64,000 nucleotides of DNA from Bacteroidia bacterium (GTDB lineage: Bacteria; Bacteroidota; Bacteroidia; UBA4408), in contig JADLFI010000003.1 in assembly GCA_020845635.1 (NCBI GenBank), forward strand, positions 1 to 64,000, written 5' to 3'. Position 1 is the stretch's first letter. Every line of letters begins with the position of its first letter. A program made the position numbers and the translations under genes. Shown one piece after another: positions 55,468-64,000 of this stretch. The notes below the pieces were generated by a model that saw nothing but the letters and a program-made list of their open reading frames with translations, was not told the origin of the DNA and did not search any database.

Positions 55468-56685
55468 ATGATTAAGTTTTCACCTCCGCATATTGACGAT
55501 AAAATTATTGACGAAGTTGTCAATACTCTTAAATCAGGCTGGATAACCACAGGTCCAAGAACTAAGCAGCTTGAAAAAAATATAGCGGCTTATTGTCATG
55601 TTCCCAATGTTTTGTGCTTAAATTCTGCTACAGCCGGCTTAGAAATTATGCTAAGATGGTTTGGTGTTGGACAGGGCGATGAAGTAATAGTTCCGGCCTA
55701 TACCTATTGTGCCACTGCCAATGTGGTTATGCATTGTGGTGCAAAGCCCATATTTGTTGACACCAATGAAGATGATTTTAATATAAATATTGAGCGAATT
55801 AAAAAGGCAATTAATTCACGTACTAAAGTAATTATGCCTGTTGATTTTGGCGGATTTCCATGCGATTATGATGCTATTAATACTTTGGTAAAATCTGCAG
55901 AAGTGGCCAAGTTGTTTAAAGCCAACAGTCCTGAACAGGAAAAACTAAACAGAATTTTGGTGTTAAGTGATGCTGCTCACTCGTTCGGGGCTACCTATAA
56001 AGGAAAAGTCAGTGGTGCTTTATGTGATGCAACTGTTTTCTCATTCCATGCAGTAAAGAATTTAACTACTGCCGAAGGAGGTGCTATTGCCTTTAACTTA
56101 CCCGAACCTTTCAATAATCAGGAAATATATAATTATTTATGTATTAAAACACTTCACGGACAAAACAAAGATGCCTTGGCTAAAACACAAAAAGGAAACT
56201 GGAAATACGATATTATTGAACCCGGCTATAAGTGTAACATGACTGATATTGCAGCGGCTATTGGACTTATTGAATTAAGCAGATATGATAGTATGATTTT
56301 GCCTAAAAGAAAAGATATTTGTCAACAATACTCAAATGCTTTCAGCAAATACTCTTGGGCTCAAATACCTTTATTGCAAAATGCCGACAAAGAAAGTTCT
56401 TATCATTTATACGCTCTACGCATAAATAACATAACCGAACAACAACGTGATCTTATCATTCAAAAAATATTTGATGAAGATGTTTCAGTTAACGTCCATT
56501 TTATACCAGTACCTATGACCTCGTTTTATCAAAGTATTGGATATAGTATTTACGACTATCCGGTTGCACTCAAGAATTTTACTTGTGAAATTTCGTTACC
56601 GGTTTATGTTGATTTAAGCAATGAAGATATTAATACTGTAATTATGGCTGTTGTAAAGGCAGTTGAAAACGTAATAAATAATTAA
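55468..56685 (+). CDS. DegT/DnrJ/EryC1/StrS aminotransferase
   Basis: PLP-dependent sugar aminotransferase, 405 residues. Start FSPPHIDDKIIDEVVNTLKS; SATAGLEIMLRWFGVGQGDE; VIVPAYTYCATANVVMHCG; LSDAAHSFGATYKG (PLP phosphate/ring contacts); SFHAVKNLTTAEGG with the Schiff-base Lys; and GYKCNMTDIAAAIGLIEL. It would make a nucleotide amino-sugar for a surface glycan. The following sugar transferase, 1 bp away, supports this. The product cannot be named from sequence. Confidence 0.92.
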   Translation: MIKFSPPHIDDKIIDEVVNTLKSGWITTGPRTKQLEKNIAAYCHVPNVLCLNSATAGLEIMLRWFGVGQGDEVIVPAYTYCATANVVMHCGAKPIFVDTNEDDFNINIERIKKAINSRTKVIMPVDFGGFPCDYDAINTLVKSAEVAKLFKANSPEQEKLNRILVLSDAAHSFGATYKGKVSGALCDATVFSFHAVKNLTTAEGGAIAFNLPEPFNNQEIYNYLCIKTLHGQNKDALAKTQKGNWKYDIIEPGYKCNMTDIAAAIGLIELSRYDSMILPKRKDICQQYSNAFSKYSWAQIPLLQNADKESSYHLYALRINNITEQQRDLIIQKIFDEDVSVNVHFIPVPMTSFYQSIGYSIYDYPVALKNFTCEISLPVYVDLSNEDINTVIMAVVKAVENVINN

Positions 56686-56686
56686 C

Positions 56687-57277
56687 TTGGTAAAACGATT
56701 GTTTGATATATTTTTTTCTCTACTAGGTATTATTATTTTACTACCTGTATTTATAGTTATCTCATTTTTTATTGTAATTGATTCGAAAGGCGGTATTTTC
56801 TATAAACAAGAAAGAATTGGCAAAAACGCTCAACCTTTTAAATTGTATAAATTTCGTACAATGTATAGCAATTCAGACAAAAAAGGCTTGCTTACTGTGG
56901 GGTTTAAGGATAATCGTATTACTAGAATTGGATACTTCTTGCGTAAATATAAAATTGACGAATTGCCGCAATTAATTAATGTTTTTATTGGTAATATGAG
57001 TTTTGTTGGCCCTCGACCTGAGGTGGAGAAATATGTAAAACTCTATAATGAAACACAAAGGAAGGTATTTAATGTAAAGCCAGGAATTACCGATTGGGCT
57101 TCAATAAAATATGTTCATGAAAATGAAATTTTAGCTGCAAGTAACAATCCTGAAAAAACTTATATTGAAGAAATAATGCCCGCCAAACTGCTGTTAAATT
57201 TGGATTATGTTCATAAAAATAGTTTTTTTACTGATATAAAAATTATGCTTTTAACCTTAAAAGCTATTATCAAATAA
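56687..57277 (+). CDS. Initiating sugar-phosphate transferase (PglC/WcaJ type)
   Basis: 196-residue bacterial sugar transferase (polyprenyl-phosphate sugar-1-phosphate transferase) starting glycan assembly on undecaprenyl phosphate. TTG start with the normal 'KRLFDI' opening; N-terminal membrane helix ([20 protein letters not shown]); then [30 protein letters not shown], the motif [20 protein letters not shown] with PRPEVEKYV, and [15 protein letters not shown]. Short monotopic PglC-like form without the extra membrane domain of WcaJ. Start immediately follows the aminotransferase stop. Confidence 0.9.
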   Translation: MVKRLFDIFFSLLGIIILLPVFIVISFFIVIDSKGGIFYKQERIGKNAQPFKLYKFRTMYSNSDKKGLLTVGFKDNRITRIGYFLRKYKIDELPQLINVFIGNMSFVGPRPEVEKYVKLYNETQRKVFNVKPGITDWASIKYVHENEILAASNNPEKTYIEEIMPAKLLLNLDYVHKNSFFTDIKIMLLTLKAIIK

Positions 57278-57293
57278 TTTTAGTATATTGTTA

Positions 57294-58517
57294 ATGGTTA
57301 ATTTCACAAACCCCGATGCTGTTAGGATAAAACTTCTAAAAACATTCAGCTTAACAACTATAATTTGTTTAATCGTAGGTATTATTTACCGCTATTTATA
57401 TAAAGATTTTGGGTTTCTGTACACCCTCGTCTTTTTCCTTGTAATATATTTAATTCCGGCCTATTTTATTTTTATAAGAAAAAATTTAAAAGCCACCTTG
57501 CATAGTTTTCTTATTGCAACCAATGTTCTTATTTATTATGCCTCAAACAACATTGGCATGAAAACCGGGCTATACTTGTTTTTCTTTAATATGATTTTAA
57601 TTTATTCATTTTTGTTAGATTATAAAGAAAAAAAACAAATACTACTTTACTATCTTTTTACTACTCTCCTTTTTGCGCTTTTAATATTAAAAATAGACCT
57701 TACAGTCATATTAGGGCTTCCAAAAAACAGCTCACCCAAATATCAGTTTGAGATTGTTGCATTTTTTGCTTTTATATTGCTAACCTATAAATCATACTTA
57801 TATTTAACAAATGCCGAAAAATGGCAAAACCAAATATTTGCAACTATAAACGAGCTTAAAGAATCTGAAAATAAATTATTACAAACGGTAAAAGACAAAG
57901 AAGTTTTATTGGCCGAGGTATATCATCGCGTAAAAAATAACTTATCGGTAATAAGCAGTTTAATTAATTTACAAATAAGCACCGAAGAAAGCGAATCAAC
58001 CAAAAGAGCCTTGCAAGATTGTCGTGGAAGAATTAATTCTATGGCAATTATCCACCAAAAATTTTACCAAAATAAGAACTATTCAAAAATTGATTTTAGG
58101 GCTTATATAGAAACTTTAGTAAACGAAATAAAATATGCCTATAATCAAAACAACAATAACATTAAAGTAGAATCATTTATTAATCAAGAGATTAATTTTG
58201 ATTTGAATATTGCCATTCCTTGTGGCATTATTGTAAACGAGTTACTGACTAACGCATTTAAGCATGCATTTAAACAAAATCAGGAAGGCGAAATAAAAAT
58301 ATATATTGAAAAAGATAAAGATACCTACTTAATGCGTGTGACAGATAACGGCTCAGGATTTGATTTTAATAGCAAAATAAACTTTAATAATTCATTAGGT
58401 TTAATTCTAATTCAATCTTTAGCCGAGCAATTAGATGGAAATTTTCAGTTCTTTGGTAACCAAGGAACAGACTTCAGAATGATTTTCAGAGCTTCAACGC
58501 CTTCCGGAAAAGAGTAG
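57294..58517 (+). CDS. Membrane histidine kinase, HisKA_2 class
   Basis: 407 residues. Several N-terminal membrane helices (about 15-165) form a sensor without a large loop. After a linker, LLAEVYHRVKNNLSVISSLI carries the phospho-acceptor His in the HisKA_2 motif, and the ATPase domain follows: NELLTNAFKHAF (N box), VTDNGSGFDF (G1) and SLGLILIQSLAEQLDG. HisKA_2 kinases usually work with separate receiver proteins such as LytTR regulators. No response regulator is adjacent. ATG 57294 was chosen over a TTG 6 bp upstream. 16 bp after the sugar transferase, probably co-transcribed. Confidence 0.9.
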   Translation: MVNFTNPDAVRIKLLKTFSLTTIICLIVGIIYRYLYKDFGFLYTLVFFLVIYLIPAYFIFIRKNLKATLHSFLIATNVLIYYASNNIGMKTGLYLFFFNMILIYSFLLDYKEKKQILLYYLFTTLLFALLILKIDLTVILGLPKNSSPKYQFEIVAFFAFILLTYKSYLYLTNAEKWQNQIFATINELKESENKLLQTVKDKEVLLAEVYHRVKNNLSVISSLINLQISTEESESTKRALQDCRGRINSMAIIHQKFYQNKNYSKIDFRAYIETLVNEIKYAYNQNNNNIKVESFINQEINFDLNIAIPCGIIVNELLTNAFKHAFKQNQEGEIKIYIEKDKDTYLMRVTDNGSGFDFNSKINFNNSLGLILIQSLAEQLDGNFQFFGNQGTDFRMIFRASTPSGKE

Positions 58518-58536
58518 ATTAAACTTTTAGTATAGA

Positions 58537-59319
58537 TTAAAAATATTTTCGCTTACGACAAACAAAAAACACACTGCTGCTATATTTAGACGATTTATGC
58601 ATCTTAAACCACTGTCGCATTTCCGGATAGGGATATAGAGCCGGTAACAAAACATGCTCAACTTCAAAAACAGTGTTTACAAGCTCTTGCCATCTTTTAA
58701 CTTGATACATTTTTAAATCAAACAATAGAGTACTTCCCTCTTTACTATGCGATTTGGGTATAAATAATTCTTTAAAACTTGTTTTGCCCGTAGTGATAAA
58801 AGGAGAAAAGAAAAAGTTTACAAACCTGTGATGTGAAGTAAACATAACATTGCTTATCCAGTTAATTACTGCCATAGAGGCTGTAGGCATACCTATTATT
58901 AAAACTCCATCATCTTTTAATACACGGCTCATTTCCTGCAAACTTTTCAGCTCATCATTTACATGCTCCAAAACATGCGATGAATAAACTGTGTCAAACA
59001 TTTTATCCTCAAAAGGTATTTTCTCCGCAAATGCTTTTTGAATATTCTCGGTATTTATTTTAAAATTACTGCCGATACGCCCTACCCCATGTCCCATAGG
59101 GTCAGGATCAATGCCATAAACTTCGCAACCCAAATCCTCATGTGCTCTTTGCATAGCATAACCGGCACCGCAACCTACATCTAAAAACTTTCCTTTTTTC
59201 AGATATGGTTTTACGGCAAACCACTCTGTATCTCTTATTTTCTTTTGATTTTCATTGGTTTTCTCTTTAGAAAGATAAGGATAATTATATATCTTAAGTA
59301 AAGTACTCTTAATTGACAT
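58537..59319 (-). CDS. Class I SAM-dependent methyltransferase
   Basis: 260 residues with the SAM-binding motif FLDVGCGAGYAMQRAHEDLG, acidic loop VYGIDPDPMGHGV, and VYSSHVLEHVNDELKSLQEM (Methyltransf_11/23 pattern). The C-terminal part is aromatic- and basic-rich (VKRWQELVNTVF...). It converges on the histidine kinase gene. Substrate unknown; a role in glycan or lipid modification is suggested only by the neighbouring polysaccharide genes. Confidence 0.85.
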   Translation of the reverse strand: MSIKSTLLKIYNYPYLSKEKTNENQKKIRDTEWFAVKPYLKKGKFLDVGCGAGYAMQRAHEDLGCEVYGIDPDPMGHGVGRIGSNFKINTENIQKAFAEKIPFEDKMFDTVYSSHVLEHVNDELKSLQEMSRVLKDDGVLIIGMPTASMAVINWISNVMFTSHHRFVNFFFSPFITTGKTSFKELFIPKSHSKEGSTLLFDLKMYQVKRWQELVNTVFEVEHVLLPALYPYPEMRQWFKMHKSSKYSSSVFFVCRKRKYF

Positions 59320-59335
59320 AAATTGTTTTAGATTT

Positions 59336-59343
59336 CAAACATA
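59336..59343 (-). promoter_or_regulatory. Minus-strand -7 element (TATGTTTG)
   Basis: The plus strand reads CAAACATA; on the minus strand TATGTTTG lies 16 bp upstream of the methyltransferase ATG at 59319. Confidence 0.5.
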
Positions 59344-59377
59344 AAGAAAAAATCGCTGATAATCTACATTTTGAGTA

Positions 59378-60889
59378 TCATTGTTGGCTCATTATATCCA
59401 ATGCCTCACTTATACAGTTGATTAAATCTTCAGCCAGCATGCCTATTTGTCCATAATTTTTCATTGCTACATCGCCAGCCAAACCATGTAAATACACAGC
59501 TCCCACACATGCCATACTTTTATTAACGTTTTGTGCCAATAGTGCGGCAATAATTCCTGTTAATACATCACCGCTACCGCCTTTGGCCATACCGGGATTA
59601 CCTGTACTGTTAAAATAGCAGTTCCCGCCAGGTGTACTTATACAGGTATTGGCTCCTTTAAAAACCACATAACAATTGTATTTTACCGAAAAATCTTTTT
59701 GCATTTGTATTCTTTCAAAACTATTGCGCCACTTTCCACAAAGTCTTTCAAACTCCTTAGGATGCGGAGTAAGAATGGTTTCGGGTGGCAAAAAAGAAAG
59801 CCAAGTTTTATTTTCAGATAATATGTTAATAGCATCTGCATCAAGTACTAATGCAGTATTACATTGTTGAATTAATAACTTTATTACTTTGGCAGTTCGT
59901 TCACTTTTACCCATGCCACAGCCTGCTGCTATAACATTATAATTAGCTAAATCGGGTAACTCTGAAATATATTCCTGATGCTCATCAGCACTAAACATAG
60001 CCGAAGGAACATAACTATTTAAAGCCCCCTCAATTGCGGCACTGCTATGTAGAGTCAACAAACCAACGCCTGTTTTTAGACATGCCTTTGAGGCTAACAA
60101 AGCAGCCCCAAATTTTCCTGCCGAGCCTGCCAATAGCAGTGCATGACCATAGTTTCCTTTATGTGAAAACTTGGAACGTTCCGGTAATATATCGGTCAAC
60201 AACAACTTGTCGGTATAAAATAAATTACAGGGTTCCTGTTCTATAAAATCTCGATGAAGTCCTATATCTAACACTTTAACTTTACCGGTATATCTGCTAT
60301 ATTCTGGGAGTAAAAAAGACGTTTTTACAAACTGAAAACTAAAGGTAATGTTAGCACAAACAACTGTTGCATCTGTCTCAATAGGAATATCACACATTAA
60401 TCCCGAGGGACAATCAACGGCAAGGGTAAAGTTGTTAAAACTATTGATATGTTTAATTGCTTCTTTATACACCCCTTGTGCCGAATGCTTTAAGCCGGTT
60501 CCAAGTAGGGCATCAATAATTACACTATTATCTTCAGGGTTTATGAAATTGTTTTCTTGTTTCAGATATATTATTTGAGCTTCTTTAATGGATAATAGCC
60601 GCTTCAAATTAGTTTCAAAATCGTTGCTACCTTTATCTTTCTCGGCTATTACAAAAGTTTTTACTTTTTTGCCCGATTGAAGTAATAATCGTGAAAGAGC
60701 AAGGCCATCGCCCCCATTATTCCCTTGTCCGCAATATACTTCAAACGCAGCCTCCGAGCAAATTTCCATCAAACTATCAAATAAAGCGGTGGCAGCACGC
60801 TCCATTAAATCAATCCCTAATATAGGTTCATGATTAATGGTGAATTCATCACAGCGTTTAATTTGCTGGGTATTAAAAATTTTTTGCAT
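59378..60889 (-). CDS. nnr: Bifunctional NAD(P)HX epimerase/dehydratase (Nnr)
   Basis: Repairs hydrated NAD(P)H. The N-terminal YjeF_N epimerase domain (~1-210) has EVYCGQGNNGGDGLALSRLL and AVDCPSGLMCD. The C-terminal ADP-dependent dehydratase domain (~225-503, ribokinase-like) has FSHKGNYGHALLLAGSAGKF, VLDADAINIL, TPHPKEFERL, YCYVVFKGANT-like strands and GNPGMAKGGSGDVLTGIIAA. 503 residues is the usual fused length. It ends the coaE-nnr pair (3-bp gap upstream). Confidence 0.95.
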   Translation of the reverse strand: MQKIFNTQQIKRCDEFTINHEPILGIDLMERAATALFDSLMEICSEAAFEVYCGQGNNGGDGLALSRLLLQSGKKVKTFVIAEKDKGSNDFETNLKRLLSIKEAQIIYLKQENNFINPEDNSVIIDALLGTGLKHSAQGVYKEAIKHINSFNNFTLAVDCPSGLMCDIPIETDATVVCANITFSFQFVKTSFLLPEYSRYTGKVKVLDIGLHRDFIEQEPCNLFYTDKLLLTDILPERSKFSHKGNYGHALLLAGSAGKFGAALLASKACLKTGVGLLTLHSSAAIEGALNSYVPSAMFSADEHQEYISELPDLANYNVIAAGCGMGKSERTAKVIKLLIQQCNTALVLDADAINILSENKTWLSFLPPETILTPHPKEFERLCGKWRNSFERIQMQKDFSVKYNCYVVFKGANTCISTPGGNCYFNSTGNPGMAKGGSGDVLTGIIAALLAQNVNKSMACVGAVYLHGLAGDVAMKNYGQIGMLAEDLINCISEALDIMSQQ

Positions 60890-60892
60890 CGG

Positions 60893-61480
60893 TTAACTGT
60901 TTAAAATGGCATGATGTATTTCAAGTACTTGATTTAACAAGGGCTGAAGTTCATCGTTATGAATAACCCAATCAGATTTTTGTATTCTTTCCTCATCGCT
61001 CCATTGGTTATTAATTCTTTCCTTCACTTTTTCAACACTTACTCCGTCACGCTCAATTACTCGTTTTATGCGAACTTCCATAGGTGCCACCACGCAAATT
61101 ACTCCATTCAAATTTTTATACGAATTGCTTTCAAACAATATTGCGGCTTCTTTTAATACATATTTATGATGAATATGGCTATGACACCATTCGTTAAAAC
61201 TATGCTCAACATTAGGATGTATTATAGAATTAAGAATTTGAAGTTTTTCAGGATTATTGAATACTATAGAAGCAATTTTCTTCCTATCTGCCTTTCCGCT
61301 GTCTTTATCGGTAATATTTAAGCCAAGCCCTTTGCTTATTTGTTCTTGGACTTGGGGATTATCCAAAATTAATTTTGCCACCTCATCAGCATAAAATACC
61401 AGGACATTTAAAGCCTCAAAAATCTTGGCTATATATGACTTTCCAGAGCCTATCCCGCCTGTTAACCCAATCTTTTTCAA
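60893..61480 (-). CDS. coaE: Dephospho-CoA kinase
   Basis: Last step of coenzyme A synthesis. P-loop KKIGLTGGIGSGKSYIAKIF, YADEVAKLILDNPQ, KIASIVFNNPEKLQILNSII (HP...nsi block) and VVAPMEVRIKRVIERDG. 195 residues is normal. The start codon is TTG at 61480, overlapping the TGA of the YbbR-like gene (TTGA), with an in-frame stop two codons upstream that excludes any longer start. Confidence 0.95.
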   Translation of the reverse strand: MKKIGLTGGIGSGKSYIAKIFEALNVLVFYADEVAKLILDNPQVQEQISKGLGLNITDKDSGKADRKKIASIVFNNPEKLQILNSIIHPNVEHSFNEWCHSHIHHKYVLKEAAILFESNSYKNLNGVICVVAPMEVRIKRVIERDGVSVEKVKERINNQWSDEERIQKSDWVIHNDELQPLLNQVLEIHHAILNS

Positions 61481-62493
61481 AGTTTACGAATTATATATTC
61501 AACTTGGGGATTTATTACCCTAACATTGCTTACTTTATTGGCCGGTTGCTTGGCTAATCGAACCAAAATACGATTATTGCCGCCATTAACATTCGTTGAA
61601 TCAAAGTTAGCTTCAACCACAAACTGACTGGAATTAATAGATTCATAATTATCAAGCGAAACATTGTATTTGACATTTACTTTTGACGGAAAAGTTTTGG
61701 CTACATATCCAAAGGGTACATTTTTTACGGTTATTGGAATAGTTAATTCTGCTTCGGTATATTTCTCGCTGGCTATTTCGGCAACCACAGCTTTTATCCC
61801 CGTATCAACATTTTCTAAACCATCTTTTTTTATCGCTACAATATGTTTAGAGGTACTTTCAAGATTATTGATTTGCTGAGATACAGTTTCAATATAATCA
61901 ATAGTATTTAGAACACTTTTAGGCCCTTTAATGAGTATTTGCGATGGAATTATTTTTATATCGCCCTTTTGCTGATATTGCTTGGCAAAGCTGTATTTTA
62001 AATTTAGTTTTACAGGAACTATTTTTTGCGATTTATAGTCAAAAATGAAGGATACGGTATCAGGGTAAATTTTATCAATCAAAATATTTGTCCCCAATTG
62101 TTCAGCAATTGCAGAAAGATGATGGTTTAACAATAAGTAATATACCTCACTTTCATTACTGTTATTAATGTATTTTCTAATGTTTGAGGCATCTATAAAG
62201 AGGGTATCATTCTTGGCACTATATTGAATGCCCAACAATGAAAAGCCTGATGCCTTGGCTTTAATAGTAATACTTCGAGGCAAATCTTTTATCAGAATCT
62301 TATCGGACGGAAGGTTAAGAAAATATGCGCTATATGAAATATTAGTGGTGTACTCCTTGCTAAAAACTGTTACAAGCCACAATAATGCAGACAATAAAAG
62401 ACATACCAAAAAAGCGTATAACCTTTTGTCAAGTCTTTTGGGAGAATACTTTTTTAAAATGACCTTACCTTTTTCAGGAATAGATTTTATCAT
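61477..62493 (-). CDS. YbbR/CdaR-like domain protein
   Basis: 338 residues: a cytoplasmic N-terminus, one membrane helix (RLYAFLVCLLLSALLWLVTV) and an extracytoplasmic region with YbbR-type beta repeats (for example LPRSITIKAKASGFSLL; QQKGDIKIIPSQILIKGP; YTEAELTIPITVKNVPFGY). In Firmicutes the CdaR protein regulates the c-di-AMP cyclase CdaA; here no cdaA is adjacent. It overlaps coaE by 4 bp. A similar ybbR-coaE arrangement is known to me from Bacteroidota. Confidence 0.85.
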   Translation of the reverse strand: MIKSIPEKGKVILKKYSPKRLDKRLYAFLVCLLLSALLWLVTVFSKEYTTNISYSAYFLNLPSDKILIKDLPRSITIKAKASGFSLLGIQYSAKNDTLFIDASNIRKYINNSNESEVYYLLLNHHLSAIAEQLGTNILIDKIYPDTVSFIFDYKSQKIVPVKLNLKYSFAKQYQQKGDIKIIPSQILIKGPKSVLNTIDYIETVSQQINNLESTSKHIVAIKKDGLENVDTGIKAVVAEIASEKYTEAELTIPITVKNVPFGYVAKTFPSKVNVKYNVSLDNYESINSSQFVVEANFDSTNVNGGNNRILVRLAKQPANKVSNVRVINPQVEYIIRKL

Positions 62494-62514
62494 TTAGCGA
62501 TAATAAAATATAGT

Positions 62515-62546
62515 CAAAGGTAATGAATTTCATGGTATTTAATCAA
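62515..62546 (-). promoter_or_regulatory. Promoter of ybbR-coaE-nnr (TTG, 21 bp, TACCTTTG)
   Basis: On the minus strand TTG (62546-62544), 21-bp spacer, TACCTTTG (62522-62515), about 22 bp upstream of the ATG at 62493. Confidence 0.6.
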
Positions 62547-62565
62547 CCATAAAATCAATAAAATA

Positions 62566-62895
62566 TTATTGTTGGTTTTGACCTAAACTTACTGTTTGAT
62601 CTAATGACACAGCAGATTTTTCAAACTTTAATTTTATGCCACTTTCAGTTTCCAAAATAATAGTAGTATCAGCAATTTCTGCAATTTTGCCATGTAACCC
62701 CCCAATGGTAACTACCTTATCTCCTTTTTTCAACGACTCTCTGAACTTTTTTTGTTCTTTCGCTTTTTTCATTTGCGGGCGAATCATAAAGAAATAAAAA
62801 ACAATAATAATTAAAATTATGGGTAAGAAACTCATAATTGGGTTTTGCGGTTCTCCTCCTTGTGGAGGCGCCATTAACAGAAGGTTTAAAATCAT
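62566..62895 (-). CDS. yajC: Preprotein translocase subunit YajC
   Basis: 109 residues: short N-terminus (with a [10 protein letters not shown] linker), a membrane helix ([17 protein letters not shown]), then the family start of the cytoplasmic part [20 protein letters not shown], and [16 protein letters not shown]. YajC associates with SecDF at the Sec translocon. secDF is not in the window. Gene follows DUF1573 on the same strand. Confidence 0.95.
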   Translation of the reverse strand: MILNLLLMAPPQGGEPQNPIMSFLPIILIIIVFYFFMIRPQMKKAKEQKKFRESLKKGDKVVTIGGLHGKIAEIADTTIILETESGIKLKFEKSAVSLDQTVSLGQNQQ

Positions 62896-62921
62896 GTTTA
62901 ATATATATTTAGGTTAATGTT

Positions 62922-63380
62922 TTATTGTAAAGGCTCAATCTCGCCCGAAATTGTTAGTACTTTAGTACTTGGTATGGTATTGGTTACTAAAGTTACGGTT
63001 TTTTGTTGTTTACCATGTTTCCCTGCACTATTAAATTCTACATCAATAATTCCGGTTTTACCTGGAGCAATAGGTTGTGTAGGATATTTGGGTACGGTAC
63101 ACCCACAATTGCCACGAGCATCGCCAATAATTAAATCGCTATTTCCTGTATTTTTAAATTCAAACGAATGTGAAACTACAGTACCTTCTTTTATTTTACC
63201 AAAGTCGTAACTCGTTTCTTTAAAAGTAATAACAGGCTTATCGGCCGAAGCATCGCTCACATCATGATTTATAACATCAGTATTAATGGGGGTTTCAAAT
63301 CCGTCAGATTTGTTGCCACCACAAGAGTTGAGTGATGTTACAAATATCATTGAAATAATGAAAATTATTATTGGTTTCAT
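62922..63380 (-). CDS. DUF1573 lipoprotein
   Basis: 152 residues from ATG 63380 (a TTG two codons upstream is less likely). Lipoprotein signal IIIFIISMIFVTSLNSCGGN with lipidated Cys. The DUF1573 Ig-like domain is clear: FKETSYDFGKIKEGTVVSHS, FEFKNTGNSDLIIGDARGNC, CGCTVPKYPTQPIAPGKTG and FNSAGKHGKQQKTVTLVTNT. Function unknown; it is widespread in Bacteroidota, often between nusB and yajC as here. Confidence 0.92.
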   Translation of the reverse strand: MKPIIIFIISMIFVTSLNSCGGNKSDGFETPINTDVINHDVSDASADKPVITFKETSYDFGKIKEGTVVSHSFEFKNTGNSDLIIGDARGNCGCTVPKYPTQPIAPGKTGIIDVEFNSAGKHGKQQKTVTLVTNTIPSTKVLTISGEIEPLQ

Positions 63381-63392
63381 GCTCAATATTAT

Positions 63393-64000
63393 TTATTCAA
63401 TTAATCCTCTTCCTACCTTTTTAATTTTTCCTTCAGTTTTATATAAATCAAAAACTTTATCTAATATCCCATTGATAAAATTTTTACTTTTTGGGCTGCT
63501 ATAGTTTTTTGACAATTCAATATATTCATTAAGCGTAACTTTGGTAGGTATGCTACTAAAAGTAACAGCTTCGGTAATTGCCATTTTCATTAATAAAATA
63601 TCCATAAGAGCAATACGTTCAATTTGCCAATTTTCAGTCATTTTTTCAATGATTGTTTCATTTTCTTTATTGTTCAGTAGTGTTCTTCGGTACAATTCTA
63701 CCACAAATTTACGATCTTCCTCTTCGTCTTTATATAAGCGTGACAAATCTTTAAACTCATTATCGGTACTCTTAAAAGATTCAATAGTAGTAATCAAAGC
63801 ATTATAAACTACTTGATAATCATCAATCCAAACAATACTTTTTTCCTCAAAATAATATTGCAATGGTTCATATTCAAACAGTACTTCCTTAACTAAATAT
63901 AGCCAAATGTTTTTATCTTCCTCAAAGCTAATGTTAGGGTCTGCCATATAGGCTTTATATTGCTCATCAGCCTTGATTACTGCAAAAAAACGTTTAATCA
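63393..64000 (-). CDS. nusB: Transcription antitermination factor NusB (5' end beyond window)
   Basis: The reading frame is open to the right edge, so the N-terminus is missing; the first methionine inside the window (63947) is internal. Visible are the C-terminal ~200 residues including ENWQIERIALMDILLMKMAI and IPTKVTLNEYIELSKNYSSP, then SKNFINGILDKVFDLYKTEG, which are NusB core blocks. Bacteroidota NusB carries an extended N-terminal half, consistent with the long acidic/aromatic part here (EVLFEYEPLQYYFEEKS). NusB binds boxA RNA in rRNA antitermination. Confidence 0.92.
   Translation of the reverse strand, partial: IKRFFAVIKADEQYKAYMADPNISFEEDKNIWLYLVKEVLFEYEPLQYYFEEKSIVWIDDYQVVYNALITTIESFKSTDNEFKDLSRLYKDEEEDRKFVVELYRRTLLNNKENETIIEKMTENWQIERIALMDILLMKMAITEAVTFSSIPTKVTLNEYIELSKNYSSPKSKNFINGILDKVFDLYKTEGKIKKVGRGLIE

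Noticed and set aside
1..64000. CRISPR arrays, tRNAs, rRNAs, insertion sequences, prophage
   Set aside because: Read for spaced direct repeats, cloverleaf-like intergenic segments, transposase or integrase motifs and terminal inverted repeats; none found by eye.

Overview
This window is a chromosomal segment from a member of the Bacteroidota, probably a free-living, low-GC lineage; I cannot place it below phylum. Four independent signs support this. Four secreted proteins end in a type IX secretion (T9SS, Por-type) C-terminal sorting domain. Many genes carry the Bacteroidota -7 promoter element TAnnTTTG a short way upstream. Starts lack clear Shine-Dalgarno sequences. The gene order nusB, DUF1573, yajC, ybbR, coaE, nnr is one I recall from this phylum. 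No tRNA, rRNA, CRISPR array, integrase or intact insertion sequence was found, so this reads mostly as stable core genome with a few accessory secreted-protein loci.

Layout. 1-9.4 kb: the tail of an unknown gene, a T9SS subtilase, a MacA/MacB-permease/TolC-like export trio with no ATPase gene, TatA, a two-gene membrane module (a DUF5819-like protein plus an HTTM/vitamin-K-carboxylase-like protein) and two small secreted proteins. 9.4-10.3 kb is a gene desert with possible gene remnants. 10.3-17.6 kb: a polytopic membrane protein, a GT4 glycosyltransferase, rlmH, a cobalamin adenosyltransferase, a PgpH-type c-di-AMP phosphodiesterase and a thiolase. 17.7-21.4 kb: NlpC/P60 peptidase, class 3 lipase and an OmpR-type response regulator in one operon, then a T9SS protein. 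21.5-26.3 kb: RNase P RNA, purC, dapF, a membrane-anchored unknown, a LuxC-like acyl-CoA reductase and nth. 26.6-30.8 kb: a second T9SS subtilase, a putative outer-membrane protein whose signal peptide holds a stop codon, and an S41 peptidase.

31-39.5 kb is lipid synthesis: accA, fabG, an SDR, yceD/rpmF, plsX, fabH, accB and accC, which together supply malonyl-CoA, acyl-phosphate and the first condensation of fatty acid synthesis. 39.5-48.2 kb: a head-GIN/beta-barrel fusion, an outer-membrane-like protein, an esterase, a long-form GAPDH, a Thr/Ser-rich lipoprotein, ribBA and trmN. 48.2-51.6 kb holds the most striking gene, a giant T9SS-exported PNGase F relative whose first catalytic domain appears split by about 525 inserted residues including a LamG-like domain. 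52-58.5 kb: YdcF-like protein, glycerophosphodiesterase, and a run DUF1015, DUF4199, DegT aminotransferase, sugar transferase and histidine kinase that looks like surface-polysaccharide initiation with its own sensor. 58.5-64 kb: a methyltransferase, then nnr, coaE, ybbR, yajC, DUF1573 and nusB, the last cut by the window edge.

All names come from motif recognition by eye; no database search was possible. Promoters were matched to TAnnTTTG by reading, and only a few have a convincing -33 TTG at suitable spacing.
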